From the NCBI RefSeq assembly GCF_023159225.1, contig NC_063166.1, positions 45,811,149 to 45,875,148 of the forward strand: DNA of 64,000 nucleotides. Direction: 5' to 3'. Below, piece after piece: positions 36,501-47,495 of the stretch (its first letter is position 1; each line of letters opens with the position of its first letter). The notes beneath the pieces were generated by a model. The model ran no database searches, was not told the origin of the DNA, and saw only the letters and a list, made by a program, of their open reading frames with translations. The position numbers and the translations under genes were made by a program. Source of the stretch: Perognathus longimembris pacificus. Its lineage: Eukaryota; Chordata; Mammalia; Rodentia; Heteromyidae.

Positions 36501-36728
36501 AGTTTCCAGATAGAGGGCTTCTTTAAGTTGTACTAGATTAATTCCATAATTTGAGTAGTCTCATGTTATTGTAATGGTATTTTTTTCTGAAGATAGTTTT
36601 GTAATTTCTTTGTTTCAGAGAGAAATACAATTGTTATAAATAATTAGGTATAGTAAGCTTGTTATATATAACTATTAACTAACAATTCCTAGATTCTTTT
36701 ATAGTTTTATTTTTCCACAATAATATCC

Positions 36729-37142
36729 TTAGGCAATTGTACAATATATCATCCTGGTACTTATTAAAAAATTTATGTTTTCCTGGCATACCACACTAGC
36801 GACAGCCTGAAACATGACAGCAGCAAAGGTAAAAGTAGACACGAACCATTCTTGCTTTTCACCTCTGGAAGAAAGCTTTATCAATAGTCCTACTAGAGTT
36901 CTGATGAAGACAAGAAAATCCTGAGTGGTAGAACCAGGAGAGAGAAGTTTTTCTAAAACCATGAAAAGAGGACATACTGGAGATTTGGATATCTCATAGT
37001 CTGAGATTTGAAGCAGAGTGAAAGTTGATGAATTTGTGGCCATCAATTGTTCTTCATTTATCAAAAGAAAAAACAGTAACTTTTCTAGAGGTATGCTTTG
37101 GAAAGATGATGTAAGTATATTTAACGGTCTTATAGTACCCAT
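36729..37142 (-). other. 137-codon open frame of unknown origin (possible exon or retrocopy)
   Basis: On the minus strand a frame runs from ATG at 37142 to a stop at 36729 without interruption; an in-frame TAG lies two codons upstream of the ATG. The predicted product looks like ordinary protein in its middle part (EKLLFFLLINEEQLMATNSS, then FVSTFTFAAVMFQAVASVV), with amphipathic helix-like leucine spacing. In AT-rich DNA with frequent stops this length stands out. A weak acceptor-like 'catctttccaaag' lies near codon 15, and 'gtg|gtatgc' near codon 116 could be a donor. I do not recognise the family and see no poly(A) or target duplication. It may equally be chance. Confidence 0.3.
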
Positions 37143-38095
37143 ATTCTAAGATGTCAAAAGTTTGATTTTGTTTTTCCCTACTACTTGAAAATTGTCATGT
37201 CAATGGAACGTTAATGCACTTTATTAAACTGCCCAATGTTCTGTTAAACTGAACCCCTATTTATTCACTACTACGTATTTTCTGGGAAAGTGATTCAGCT
37301 TCAACTTTCACTAAAAACTCTCAATGTTTTGCTGTCTCTTTGTAAAGTGAAGATTCTTTTGTAATGCATACTCTAATTTGAAAGCATCTGTCTGGAAATG
37401 GCCTTTCTTATGCATGCTAGTGGTTTTTCTGAGAATTTCTGCCAATATCGCATTTCACTTTGTCAGTATAACAGTAATGTGCTGTACTATTGATTACATG
37501 ATGGGTCTGTTGTGTTCATAAATTAACACTTAAAAGAAATATGCAGAAGCCCATATTTAGGGAAATAGTAGATTAGGATAATTATACTTTTAGCAACATT
37601 TGATACTTCAGAATCTACAAAGAAAAAATAACAACTTTTACCCTAAATAAATTGTAAGCAATGTTTAAAAATGTCCTAGACAATTGCTAGAGCATCAAAT
37701 AGAGGCGTTAGAAAAGTAAACCATTGAATTCAAAAATAACAGATAAACACTTGCCAGTGACTGCTACAATCTTGATAGCTTAAATTGGAATGCTTTTGTG
37801 AGTGTTTTCACTTAAAGAGCACAATGAGTAGTATATTATGTGTGCACTAATCTAGCCTCCCAGCACCTCGTGCCTCTGTCTGAACTTTGCTATCACACTA
37901 GATCTCTCCGTGTTCCTGAGACACTACTGGGCTTTATATCACTCTGTCAAAATTCCTAAGATGCAGGAAGTATTGATTTTGACTACTGGTTTCAGTCAAT
38001 GGTTGGCAGATTCCATTGTTCTTAGGCCAATGGCAATGTGAAAACATCATGGAAGAAGATTTTGGAAGAAGAAAGCACCTCATAGTCATCAAAAG
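37143..38095. other. Unassigned AT-rich DNA
   Basis: No repeat or gene recognised. Confidence 0.5.
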
Positions 38096-38237
38096 GAGCA
38101 GGGAGGAAGAAACTGAGTGACAGGGAGGGGAAGTAGGTAGGGAATAAGAGAAGGGAGTTAGAGAGGAGGAGAGGTGGGCAGGGAGGGAGAGAAGTCTAAC
38201 AGGAGAGAAAGAGGAGGCAGAAGAGGAGTTGGGGATA
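38096..38237 (+). repeat. Purine-rich (GGAGA)n-like low-complexity tract
   Basis: About 140 bases, nearly all A and G ('gagggagagaagtctaac' is one of the few breaks). The following 38260-38360 ('ctaactacgtctcacctcca') may be an old interspersed repeat that I cannot name. Confidence 0.75.
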
Positions 38238-38539
38238 ACATTTATCTTTCAAAGTCATAACTCTTGTGAGCTACATCCTCTAACTACGTCTCACCTCCAA
38301 ACAATATTTGCATCAATGGATTAGTCCATGGATCCATTGATTAACTGATTAATTCCTGGTACCAGGAATGGGGCATCAAGATTTCAGTGCCCAAGCCTTT
38401 AGAAGTAGAGAGGGATACTTCAAATCCAATCACAGCAGATATTACTTGGAAAAAATTTATAATAATGAGAGCAGAAAGGAATGAAACAGACCAAAAATAT
38501 AGTAAAATTATATATTATCATTTCTGTCTTCTATGCTAA

Positions 38540-38725
38540 TTTCTGTATATATTATATGTGTATAATATCTATGATTAATATATAAGTGGTTTATGTACAT
38601 ATCTATCTATAGCTATACTTATGTCCTTATGTCTATATCTATGTATCTATAGCTTTCTCTCTATATATCATATATTTCATATATATCACATATATATCAT
38701 ATCATATATATCATATAAAAAGATT
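38540..38725 (+). repeat. (TATATC)n / (CTAT)n AT-rich tract
   Basis: Imperfect tetra- and hexanucleotide repeats: 'atctatctatagctatact', 'catatatatcatatcat'. Confidence 0.75.
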
Positions 38726-38913
38726 AAAAAGATGTCAACAACCTGAGGGTTTAAAACTGGTTACTTATTTACTATTACTTTTATAAAGTTTCTACTCCTT
38801 TGACTTATTCAAAAATAACTTCCATCTTTCCTAAGCTTTAGCAGAATCTATCTCTATGGAAACCACCTAAATGTGGCATATCATGGAATCATTAAACCCA
38901 CTAATACCTTCAC

Positions 38914-38960
38914 ACACACACACACACACACAGAGAGAGAAAGAGAGAGAGAGAGAGAGA
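38914..38960 (+). repeat. (CA)n followed by (GA)n
   Basis: About 10 CA units pass into about 13 GA units, directly next to the L1 3' end that starts at 38961. Confidence 0.93.
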
Positions 38961-38996
38961 GTGAAGTACACAGGGGTTACAGTTTTATATGTAAGG

Positions 38997-39115
38997 CAAT
39001 GAGTACATTTCTTTTTTTTCTACTTGTACAATCAATTTTATTGTGATGCTATGATACATATATTTAAGGTATTTTGATCCTATTGTTTTCCTCTATTATC
39101 CAATGAGTACATTTC
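38997..39115 (-). pseudogene. Very short poly(A)-tailed retro-insert inside L1
   Basis: The insert, 39012-39100, interrupts L1 3'UTR. CAATGAGTACATTTC is exact at 38997-39011 and 39101-39115. Read on the minus strand it has 81 bases of unidentified sequence, an AATAAA about 20 bases from its end, then A8. That is the anatomy of an extremely 5'-truncated mRNA retrocopy. The parent gene is not recognised. Confidence 0.82.
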
Positions 39116-39536
39116 CTATCCAAGTTGTTACCTCCTCCCTCATTTTCCCCCACCTCCCCCTTCCCATTTCTCTCCTCACCCCATACACATGGTTTTGTAA
39201 GTATTGCTGTTGCATTGATTTGTCTTTTTATCCTTTGTCTCTCAATTTTGGTATTCCCTTTCCATTCCCTAGTTTCAATACATGACTATACAATATCCAG
39301 GGCACTAAAATCAGAAACAGTGGCATCAGGGGTAAAACCACTGGAAGGGAATACGAGAAATAAAGAAATAAAAAGGTATGGTTTCACATGGTATGCTGAA
39401 AATAACTACAACATGATATATCAATTGTTTCCATAACTTGAAGCTCATTTTGCTTAGCATAATCTTATGTGTTCATACGGGCATAGCTATTGAGCTATTG
39501 TGATCTGCTAGGGCTATCCTAGACATGTACTAATTA

Positions 39537-39592
39537 TTTCCTATGAGGGAAATCTTTCCTATGAGGGAAATTATTTCCTATGAGGGAGTCCA
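39537..39592 (+). repeat. Three tandem copies of an 18-19-base unit within L1
   Basis: 'tttcctatgaggga' starts at 39537, 39555 and 39574. Other L1 copies here (e.g. 56010-56035) have a single unit. Confidence 0.9.
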
Positions 39593-40112
39593 TGTTTCTT
39601 TGGGTCTGACTCACTTCACTTAGTGTGATTTTTTCCTTAACCAAAGAAGTGAAAGACCTCTATGATAAGAACGGTAAAAACCTGAAAAAGGAAATTAGAG
39701 CAGAATTCAGGAAAGGGAAATGGAAAAACCTCCCATTGTGAAAATGGCAATATTGTCAGAGGCTATCTACAAATTCAATGCAATACCCATCAATATCCCA
39801 ACACCGTTCTTGAATGAAATAGAGGAAAAAAATCCAGAAATTTATGTGGAACAAAAAAAAGACCTCGAATAGCAAAACCAATCCTATGTAAAAAGAACAG
39901 TGCTGGACGAATTTTAATACCAAACTTCAAGCTGTATTACAAAGCTATAGTAACAAAACAGCTTGGTATTGTCACAAGAACAGGCCTGAGAACCAATGGA
40001 ATAGAACTGAAGACCCAGAAATGAACCCGCAGACCCATGACTACTTAATCAGGTGAGTGTTTTGTTTTTTTTTAATTAGAAACCGTGCTTTATTCTCATG
40101 ATTTTTCCCTAT

Positions 40113-40160
40113 CTATCTATCTATCTATCTATGTATATATATATATTTATTTATTTATTA
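40113..40160 (+). repeat. (CTAT)n / (TATT)n microsatellite at an L1 tail
   Basis: About seven CTAT units, then ATAT and TTTA units, merging with the antisense L1 tail. Confidence 0.88.
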
Positions 40161-40355
40161 TCAAACTGAATTACAGAGAGGTTACAGTTTCATACATTAG
40201 GCATTGGATACATTTCTTGTACTGCTTGTTACCTGGTCCCTCATTCCCCCCTCCCCTGTTCCACTCATCTACTGAGGGGCATCTGGGTTGGTTCCAGATT
40301 CTAGCTATGACAAATTGTGCTGCGATGAACATTGTTGTGCTGGTGTCTTTACTGT
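40161..40355 (-). mobile_element. L1 3' end with internal deletion
   Basis: Antisense L1 3'UTR ('tatcaaactgaattacagag' to 'attccccctcccctgttcc') jumps at about 40262 to antisense ORF2 ('gaggggcatctgggttggtt', 'gacaaattgtgctgcgatga'). About 0.5 kb between those points is missing relative to the copy at 55.5-56.3 kb. Confidence 0.85.
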
Positions 40356-40614
40356 GATTAGAACATCATCTTAAATATGGTAAATATACTCTTAAATGGT
40401 ATTAAAACACATATTGCTATACTATATACTACTATACCTGTAACTGTAGGCATTAAATTGGGAAGATTGTTGTTAGGAGTCAGTCTGGACAAAAAGTTAG
40501 CAAGACCCCTTTCTTGAGCAATAAACTGGCATGTTGGCCCATGTCACTCATCTCTGCTATGTGGAAATGGTTGTTAGGAGGGTCAAAATGCTAGGGATAT
40601 GGCCTAGCAAGTAT
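40356..40614. other. Unassigned DNA with an ID-like scrap
   Basis: 'gctagggatatggcctagca' at 40590 looks like the first ~25 bases of an IDL head, cut by the following microsatellite. Confidence 0.4.

Positions 40615-40668
<54 letters not shown>
40615..40668 (+). repeat. (GT)n microsatellite
   Basis: About 26 GT units. The Val/Cys repeat frame over it is a by-product. Confidence 0.96.
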
Positions 40669-40671
<3 letters not shown>

Positions 40672-40689
40672 CACAGATAGACCCATTTG

Positions 40690-41125
40690 TTTCTGGAACT
40701 CTTTTAAATTTGTACCTACTAAACAATTTCATAACCATATCATCTCTCAATCCCTAGAAACCTTCTTTCAACTTCCTGTCTCTGTGATTTTGACTATTGC
40801 AAGTTTCTTCCTGATTGGCTTCTCCCATTTCACCTGATTTATTCAATTCTCATCTGCATGACAGCTTTCTCCATTATTAAATAGTAGTCAATAGTTTATT
40901 TTGTATATATTATACTTTACTAATCTGTTCACATTTAATAGAATCAAGGTTGCTTCCACATCTCAGTTTTTCTGAAGAATATCACTCAGAAACTAGATGC
41001 ATAATCAAGTCTACGAGAGAGTGCTATTCATTCCATTGATGAGATACCTTTAAGTAAAATTTTGGATCGTAGAGTAATTCTAATTTTTTTCAAATGTTTG
41101 GTGACCCACCATACTGTCCACAGTG
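40690..41125 (-). mobile_element. Old L1 ORF2 fragment
   Basis: The order 'aatagaatcaaggttgcttc', 'gatgagatacctttaagtaa', 'gacccaccatactgtccaca' follows the antisense of the L1 ORF2 3' region in old mammalian L1s. Highly diverged. Confidence 0.5.
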
Positions 41126-41360
41126 TTCTGTATATGTCTGTTTCTTTATAGCTATTATGCTGAAAGCTGAAGGGGAGTGCTCTATACTCTGCAATTTCTT
41201 CCCTAGAAGCTGCTCACCCTAATAGACTCAATGATTTCAAAGTAGTTAACTCAGTATTTTCCAGTATGACTTTTGTCTGTGGGGAAAGTAAAACTCCTAG
41301 TACTTCATACCCTGCCATCTACTAGAATCCTATAAACATTGTGAGATTTAAAGTTAAAAA

Positions 41361-41578
41361 TGGTCAGATAGCTCACACCTGTAATCCTAGCTATCCAAGA
41401 AGCTGAGATGTGAGGATCATATTTCAGAGCCATCCTGGGTCTGAAAGCCCATGAGACTCTTATCTCCAATGAACCACCAGAAAAATGGAAGTGGTGCTAT
41501 ACCTCAAAATGGTATAGTGCAAAAGATCTCAGGGACAGCTCCCAGGTTCTGAGTTTAAGCCTCATGACTGAAAAAAAT
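41361..41578 (+). mobile_element. B1-like/Geo SINE
   Basis: Head 'cacctgtaatcctagctatc', linker 'ccaatgaaccaccagaaaaa', Geo half 'ggaagtggtgctatacctca', short A tail. The Geo half lacks about 15 bases ('gctagccttgagc' region). Confidence 0.92.
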
Positions 41579-42003
41579 GTTTAAAATGTCTTAAAATTCT
41601 TACTAGCGTAAATTAATCTTGCAAAGGGCCAATATTGTAATATTTATAACATTGTGCAACACAAGAGACTGGTAATTAAGGGTAGTTGTGGAAAAAGAGC
41701 TCTCAGGTCAAAATTTTGGCTACCTACTGGAAATATGACATGTTTTCTAATTTCTTTACCTAGAAAGCAAAGAAAATAATATGGCAATATCACATGGTTG
41801 GTAAATATATTATTTTCATTTAAAAGTACTTCAGATAGTAGCTTTCATTTCAAATATCAGTACTTACTAGCATTTTAATATTTCTTCAGGAGAATCCATA
41901 TTAACGAAGGATTAATAATGAAAATAAGGCACTTAACAGGATTGAATATTACCACTTGATAGATAGAGAAATTTATTTTCATCCCCTGCAAAAATACTTC
42001 AAA
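41579..42003. other. Unassigned AT-rich DNA
   Basis: Nothing recognised. Confidence 0.5.
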
Positions 42004-42090
42004 GGGGCCTGGGATGCAGCTAAGTTGTAGAATGCTTGACTTGAATATATGAAGTCCTGGGTTCTATCCCAGTTCCCAAGAAAGTTAAAT
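42004..42090 (+). mobile_element. ID-like monomer (no Geo half)
   Basis: 'ggggcctgggatgcagctaa', 'gaatgcttgacttgaatata' and 'tcctgggttctatcccag' follow the tRNA-Ala/ID order. It has no Geo half and so may predate the dimer. Confidence 0.75.
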
Positions 42091-42111
42091 AAAGCTGTTT
42101 CTCTTTAAATA

Positions 42112-42113
<2 letters not shown>

Positions 42114-42148
<35 letters not shown>
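42114..42148 (+). repeat. (TG)n microsatellite
   Basis: About 17 TG units shortly after the ID-like monomer. Confidence 0.93.
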
Positions 42149-42149
<1 letters not shown>

Positions 42150-43015
42150 ATGGAAAACAGAAAGAAGTAGAGTAGTTCTGTTTAAAACTGTACTTTATGA
42201 AAGAAAAGGGAAAGGATTGTAAACTAATCAGTAAGTACCATCAATCACAAAAATCTTGGTTTTCTATCTGTTTCTACCTCAGAAGAACTTTATACTTTAC
42301 TTATTTTACCATTTAATAACTGGTAATATTGCCCTGCCACAGGGATCTATCATGGACCACATACATGTTTACATTCTTAAAGTGAATTTCAACCTCTTTT
42401 TCCACCACTTACTGCAGCTCCATTATCTGTTTATTTGTATTCCACATTCCCTTTGATATCCTAAGAATTAGAATATCTCAAATGGAACATGTAGTTTTCA
42501 AGAAATTTCAATGGTTTGCCTCATTCTTACCCTACAACTCTAATTTTGAAGTGTGGTTACTGGTTAATATATTCCTTTAATTATTTCCCTTTTCTCCCTA
42601 GGTACTCTGCTGGAATCTCAGGAAAAGAAGTCCAACAGAAAATGATGTTGTTCCACAGAATGTCCTCTCTTTGTTGATACCTGGAAATAATTATGTGTTA
42701 GGGGAAAATTAAACAAAATACCATGTAACTTCTGTCATCAATCAATCAATACTCCATTTTGTATTAAAAAAAAAACTACCTTGCTGTAGCATATAACTCC
42801 AGAGTTATTAGAGCACTTATCACTATGGCCTTCGTGCCCAGTGAATAAATTCTGACTAAAGTAAAATACAATAAATAGTTTATACCACTTTCAAGTCATC
42901 CTTTTTTTCTTCCTACAGTAATGGGAACAAACATAGGGCTTGTATAAGATAGGTAAGTACATTATAGAGATACTTTCAGCTCTAGATTTTGACCCAGGTT
43001 TTCAGTATTTAGTAT
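42149..43015. other. Unassigned DNA
   Basis: A 66-codon plus frame at 42256-42456 has no recognisable motif. No repeat is recognised. Confidence 0.45.
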
Positions 43016-43192
43016 AGTCTTGATTGAGCTCATTAACAAAGCCCAGCCTGGCTCAAACTCATTATCATCTTGCCTCAGACTAGGGATCATATATTCCTGT
43101 AATACCAAGATTAGGAAGGCATAGACAAGAGCACTGAAGTCCAAGCTAGTTTAGGTTACATAGCAAAACCCTATCCCCAGATGACACCTTGC
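43016..43192. mobile_element. Two old B1-like pieces in opposite orientation
   Basis: 'cccagcctggctcaaactca' (antisense B1 core) is followed by 'cctgtaataccaagattagg' to 'acatagcaaaaccctatccc' (sense B1 core). Tentative because both are diverged. Confidence 0.5.
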
Positions 43193-43405
43193 TGGAGTTA
43201 TATCTACTCTGATAGTGTGAAGAAGAATAACTTATGATAAATTATTTAATCAATAAATCACTGCATATTTCATAGTAAATGATATATGTTATGATAGTTC
43301 CTGAAAACCAAGAAGGAAGAACTACCTTCATTGATTTAGAACTGATTTATAGAAACAAAGATTTGGATGCCAAGTTCAATTGCATGTTTGTTCCTGTATG
43401 TAAGA

Positions 43406-43408
43406 GAT

Positions 43409-43455
<47 letters not shown>

Positions 43456-43456
43456 T
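43406..43456 (+). repeat. (TAGA)n microsatellite
   Basis: About 11 tetranucleotide units; the minus-strand YLSI-repeat frame is a by-product. Confidence 0.95.
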
Positions 43457-44990
43457 GTATATATATGCATGTATATATTCTTGGTGCTAATTTAACATTT
43501 CCTGTTTCAGCATGAAAATATTCTCTGGAAAATGTCCACCTAGTTATTATATGATGGGAATTCAATTCACTTATACAATTTAAATATTGCTAACTCAAAC
43601 AAGTATAAGAGTGATTGTGGAGTAATTTATCTATGCAGGAGATAAAAGCAAAAGGAAAAATATCAGTTTTAATCATCAAAATTTCAGAATTATATGTTGA
43701 ATCCTTAAAATATCTCATTTGTTTGAAAACCAAAGCTTAGAATGCAATTAGTAGTTTTATTAGTAAAATTCAAGTAACTTTAAATTAGGATAATCAGTAC
43801 AATAATACATATTTTGCTTGTACTTGTATTGTCATTTTCCATTCTATAAATACCATTATACTCACTTCAATTTTATCACCATTAATCTTTAGGCACTTCA
43901 ATCATCCTTGAAAAACAATCTGTCAATGCTTTGTTTAATATATAATCATGACAGCTGATCACTATATTTTATGAATTTCTTTGATTAGTAATTTTTACCA
44001 GAGTTTAGAGTTTATATTTTAGTAAGACAATCAGTAGGAAAAACATGTACATATGTTAAAAGTTAGTAGTAGTGATTAACTTTACATGCAAGATCTCCCC
44101 TAGAAGGAAGAATAAGAGCTGTTAATTCATGGACCGGAGACCATGAGAAAGAAGAATCAAAGACAGTTCAACGCTGACAAACTGTCTCAGATGATAAAAA
44201 AAAAAAATCACAGAAAGATTTCAGACAGAGAAAGGTTTCCACTTAAACAAAAAAACTCTACAGATTCTTTCTACATGAAACGATCTGAAATCTATTCTGT
44301 AATTATGACAAGTAGAAAGAAGAAGCACTAGGCCTTATCAAAGTCACTAGAACCTGACATCTCCACTGGAGATGAAATTCAAGCGATCATTCATCATTTC
44401 AATTGTATTAGTCACTATTTGCCAGCATTATTTTAACATTAACCTTTTTCACCTAATGTCTTTCAACAGAATTTGTTTCAAAGATCTCAGCAAACAGATA
44501 GCTAAATTCTTTTCATTTATGTATTTCTCAAGGGGTATGGAATATGTAAGTGATACATAAATCATACTAATCATTAAGCTGAAGAATAATTAACTAAAAA
44601 AGCCCCCAAGAATTGTTTGTGTCTAATTGATTGTTTTTAGGAGACAAAAATGGAGACAACTACATCACATATTTTAAGTGGCAATCATGAATATCTCTGT
44701 GGTATGCAGATGCAATGTACTGTGTACATCATAAAGCAACCTAAGTGCAGATTCATGCCCAAACTTAGCTTTTGAACAATCTTTTTCAAAATATAAAATA
44801 GCACTCTTGCCAAAATCAAAGCATTTTAAAATCCTTTCAGACTTCTTGCTTGGGTGGGAAAGACGCCATAGATCCTTAATGGAACCATTTCTTGTTCATT
44901 AAACAGCATTGGGCCTCATCATAGCCCAGGTGCCCACTTGGTGCCTTGCGATAAAATAAAACCCAGGCAAGAGAATCAGAATATGGAAGT
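43457..44990. other. Unassigned AT-rich DNA
   Basis: Frames at 44143-44331 and 44372-44560 (62 codons each, plus) have no family features. No SINE or L1 end is seen. Confidence 0.45.
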
Positions 44991-44993
44991 TCA

Positions 44994-45222
44994 CAGCTGG
45001 GCACCATGGCTCATGCCGGTAATTTTGGCTACTCAAGAGGCTGAGATCTGAGGATCACAGTTCAAAGCAGCAGGGACAGGAAAGTCCAGAATACTCTTAT
45101 TTCCAGTAAATTATTCAGAAAAAGCTGTGGCTCAAGTGGACGAGTGCTAGCCTTGAGCATAATAAAGAGGCTTCAGGAGAGCACTTGACACTGAGCTCAA
45201 GTCCCAAGACCAAAAAACAAGA
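44994..45222 (+). mobile_element. B1-like/Geo SINE
   Basis: Head 'gctgggcaccatggctcatg', 'gaggctgagatctgaggatc', then a partly deleted Geo half ('gctgtggctcaagtggacga') and an A-rich tail that passes into the AAAG repeat. Confidence 0.92.
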
Positions 45223-45229
45223 AAAAAAC

Positions 45230-45378
45230 AAAGTAAAGAAAGAAGGAAACAGGAGGGAGGGAGGGAGGGAGGATGGATAAAAGAAAGACAGATGAAAAGA
45301 AAAAAGAAAGAGAATGAAAGAAAGAAAGAAAGAAAGAAGGAAAAAAAGAAAGAAAGGAAGGAAGAAAAAAGAAAGTTC
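45230..45378 (+). repeat. (GAAA)n/(GGAA)n purine tract at a SINE tail
   Basis: About 150 bases of AAAG, GGGA and GGAA units. It probably grew from the SINE's A-rich tail. Confidence 0.9.
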
Positions 45379-45878
45379 TCGCAGAAGCCTTATAGTATTG
45401 ATCTTCCATTCCTTAGGTTGGTCAGCACTTATGTGGAGAAGATAGTCATTAAGTTAGAACTAGGAGACAGGAAATTGAATGAAACTAACTCATTGGCTAG
45501 ACAGAGTATCTGCATGAGGATCTGATTTCTTTGCTAGCAGCAGATACAGTAAGTGTCAAGGTGGAGGAGGATTTTACTGGAAATTATTGGCAATTCAAAG
45601 ATCATCCCTATCACCGGCTGGATTCATGCTTATCCTTCTATTTGTGGTGGGGTGAGGCTTAGGAGAAGGTCCACAAAACCCAGAATTCTCTTGGGATAAA
45701 CAAGATTCCCAAAGGAGAAATTTCTGGGTCCCAAGGATTATGATATATCTGGGCCTTGGTGGAGGAAATGTATTGTGATAAATGGTGTGTCTACATCAAT
45801 GCTACACATGCATGCACTGTGGAAAAATCTCTTCAGCATAGCACAATGAAACATACAAGAGTTAGAGGAAATGAGTAT
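45379..45878. other. Unassigned DNA
   Basis: No repeat or gene recognised. Confidence 0.5.
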
Positions 45879-45879
45879 T

Positions 45880-46125
45880 GGGGATGGTGCTGGTGGTTCA
45901 CACCAGTAATTTTAGCTACTCAAGAGACTGAGGTCTCAGGATTGTGGTTCAAAGCCAACCGAGGTTGTAATGTCTGTGAGACTCCAGTCTCCAATAAACC
46001 AACAGAAAATCAGAAATGGAGCTGTGCTTGGAGGTGGTAGAACCCTAGCCTTGAGTGATAAAGTTCAGGGACAGCAACCAGGCCTTGAGTTCCAGCCCCA
46101 TGGTGGGCACAAAACAAACAAACAA
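45880..46125 (+). mobile_element. B1-like/Geo SINE
   Basis: Head 'ggttcacaccagtaatttta', linker 'ccaataaaccaacagaaaat', Geo half 'ggagctgtgcttggaggtgg' and (AAAC)n tail. The frames over it are SINE sequence. Confidence 0.92.
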
Positions 46126-46499
46126 AAAAGCAACAACACAAGAGTATTAGGAATATTCAAGAATTATAACCATAGCACTGCTAAAAATAAGAATAAAAAA
46201 AGAAATCGAAACCAAAACACTAACACAGATATGTCTCCTAAGTTGTATCTAAACTTGTATCTAAACATCCTATCAGCTGATGGTTGAATCTCTTGCTGCT
46301 TTCTTCAAAATGAGGCTCTGGAGGTGATTGATTAAAAGAAAAGTCTTTAAAAGAACTAACAATCTATTGTACAGGGTGGATTTCTACACATTCAGTCATT
46401 ATTATCTAAGGAGAAATGAAGTTATTTTCGTGACTCCTCCCTCTGGCTCTTCAGGGTCCCCTATTGAAGGAAAGTATGGCACGATTTCAAGTGACTAAA

Positions 46500-46800
46500 A
46501 CAACTGAGTTAGTCTGCTATTGCTATGTAAGAAATTAATATACACTGGGAAACTTAGATCAATATACATTTATTATCTTGGCTTACCTGACTCCATTATT
46601 CATGATCTCAGAAGGCTGTGAACATGCTGTCAGCCTGGCTGCCATGTAGAGTTTAGGGTCCTCTAAAGATTTACTATGCTATTGCAGGATTGAGACCCGA
46701 CCTTGGACTGACAGCCAATGAGATAGTTTTCAAGATTGGGAGGCAGGCCCCAATGCTCAGGCTTTGCATCTTCCTCCCAGCCTCTCACAATGATACTGCC
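46500..46800 (+). repeat. Old mammalian interspersed repeat, family not assigned
   Basis: 'ctgctattgctatgtaagaa' followed by 'catttattatcttggcttac' recalls a widespread ancient mammalian repeat block ('tgctatgtaacaaattacc', 'aatttattatctcacag'). I cannot name the family with confidence. Confidence 0.4.
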
Positions 46801-47097
46801 TCTATGGAGGTCACCATGAAGGTCTCCCATTCTGCATAGGCTGATGGGACAAAATTACTGGAACTATGATCTCATCAGATTTGCCATATTGTGTTTGTTT
46901 GAAGCAAGTCACAGATTAAAACACCATCTGACAGGACAGTCTGTAAGTATGTATCTCACTGAGGATCACATAAAGGTGTGTCTGACAAATCAGCATCCAA
47001 TAAATGTTCTGAAAGGAAAATCTTCTTTTGGCAAAACTTCCAGCCTTTAAATTTGTCTTCATGTACTGCTAAAGCTTTCTCTCTCCTTTTTCATTTT

Positions 47098-47207
47098 ATT
47101 GTTTGTTTTTGAGACAGAATCTTACTACGTAGCTCAGACAGTCTTCACACTGGAGATCCTCCCGCCTCAGACTCTCAAGTGTTGGGATTACAGCAATACT
47201 TTCTCAG
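47098..47207 (-). mobile_element. B1-like monomer
   Basis: 'tttgagacagaatcttacta', 'gatcctcccgcctcagactc' and 'gtgttgggattacag' are the antisense B1 core. There is no Geo half. Confidence 0.88.
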
Positions 47208-47247
47208 GAAACTTGCCTGTGAAAATATCAAACTAGTCCTGGGTTAA

Positions 47248-47495
47248 AATGTATTTTACAAGCTGCATGCTGGTGCTCACACCCATAATCCTAGCTACTC
47301 AGGAGGCTGAACTCTGAGGATCACGGTTCGAATCCAGCTTAGGCAGAAAAGTCCTTGTGAGACCCTTATCTCCAGTTAACCACTCAAACACTGGAAGTGG
47401 CACTATGGCTCAAGTAGAGACCATAGAGAAGCTCAGGGAGAGAACCCAGGCCCTGAGTTCAAGTCCCACAACCAACAAAATAATGTATCTTACAA
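47248..47495 (+). mobile_element. B1-like/Geo SINE with 14-bp target duplication
   Basis: The body spans about 47262-47481. AATGTATTTTACAA (47248-47261) and AATGTATCTTACAA (47482-47495) differ at one base. B box 'ggttcgaatcc' and Geo half are present, with an internal deletion in the Geo half. Confidence 0.93.

Larger units (their letters stand above)
38961..40050 (-). mobile_element. L1 3' end with inverted 5' part (twin-primed), carrying an insert
   Basis: From 38961 to about 39638 the sequence is antisense L1 3'UTR and the ORF2 end ('gtccatgtttctttgggtct'). At about 39639 it switches to sense ORF2 ('ttaaccaaagaagtgaaaga'), which continues to 40050 and corresponds to 26747-27180 of the full-length copy. 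The segment between the two parts (about 1.2 kb of L1) is missing, so there was a deletion at the inversion junction. A separate 89-bp insert lies at 39012-39100. A triplicated unit lies at 39537-39592. Confidence 0.8.

Noticed and set aside
40613..40837. Val/Cys repeat open frame
   Set aside because: Translation of a (GT)n microsatellite.
43409..43453. Regular tetranucleotide spacing considered as a CRISPR-like array
   Set aside because: It is a perfect (TAGA)n microsatellite without spacers; the window is mammalian.
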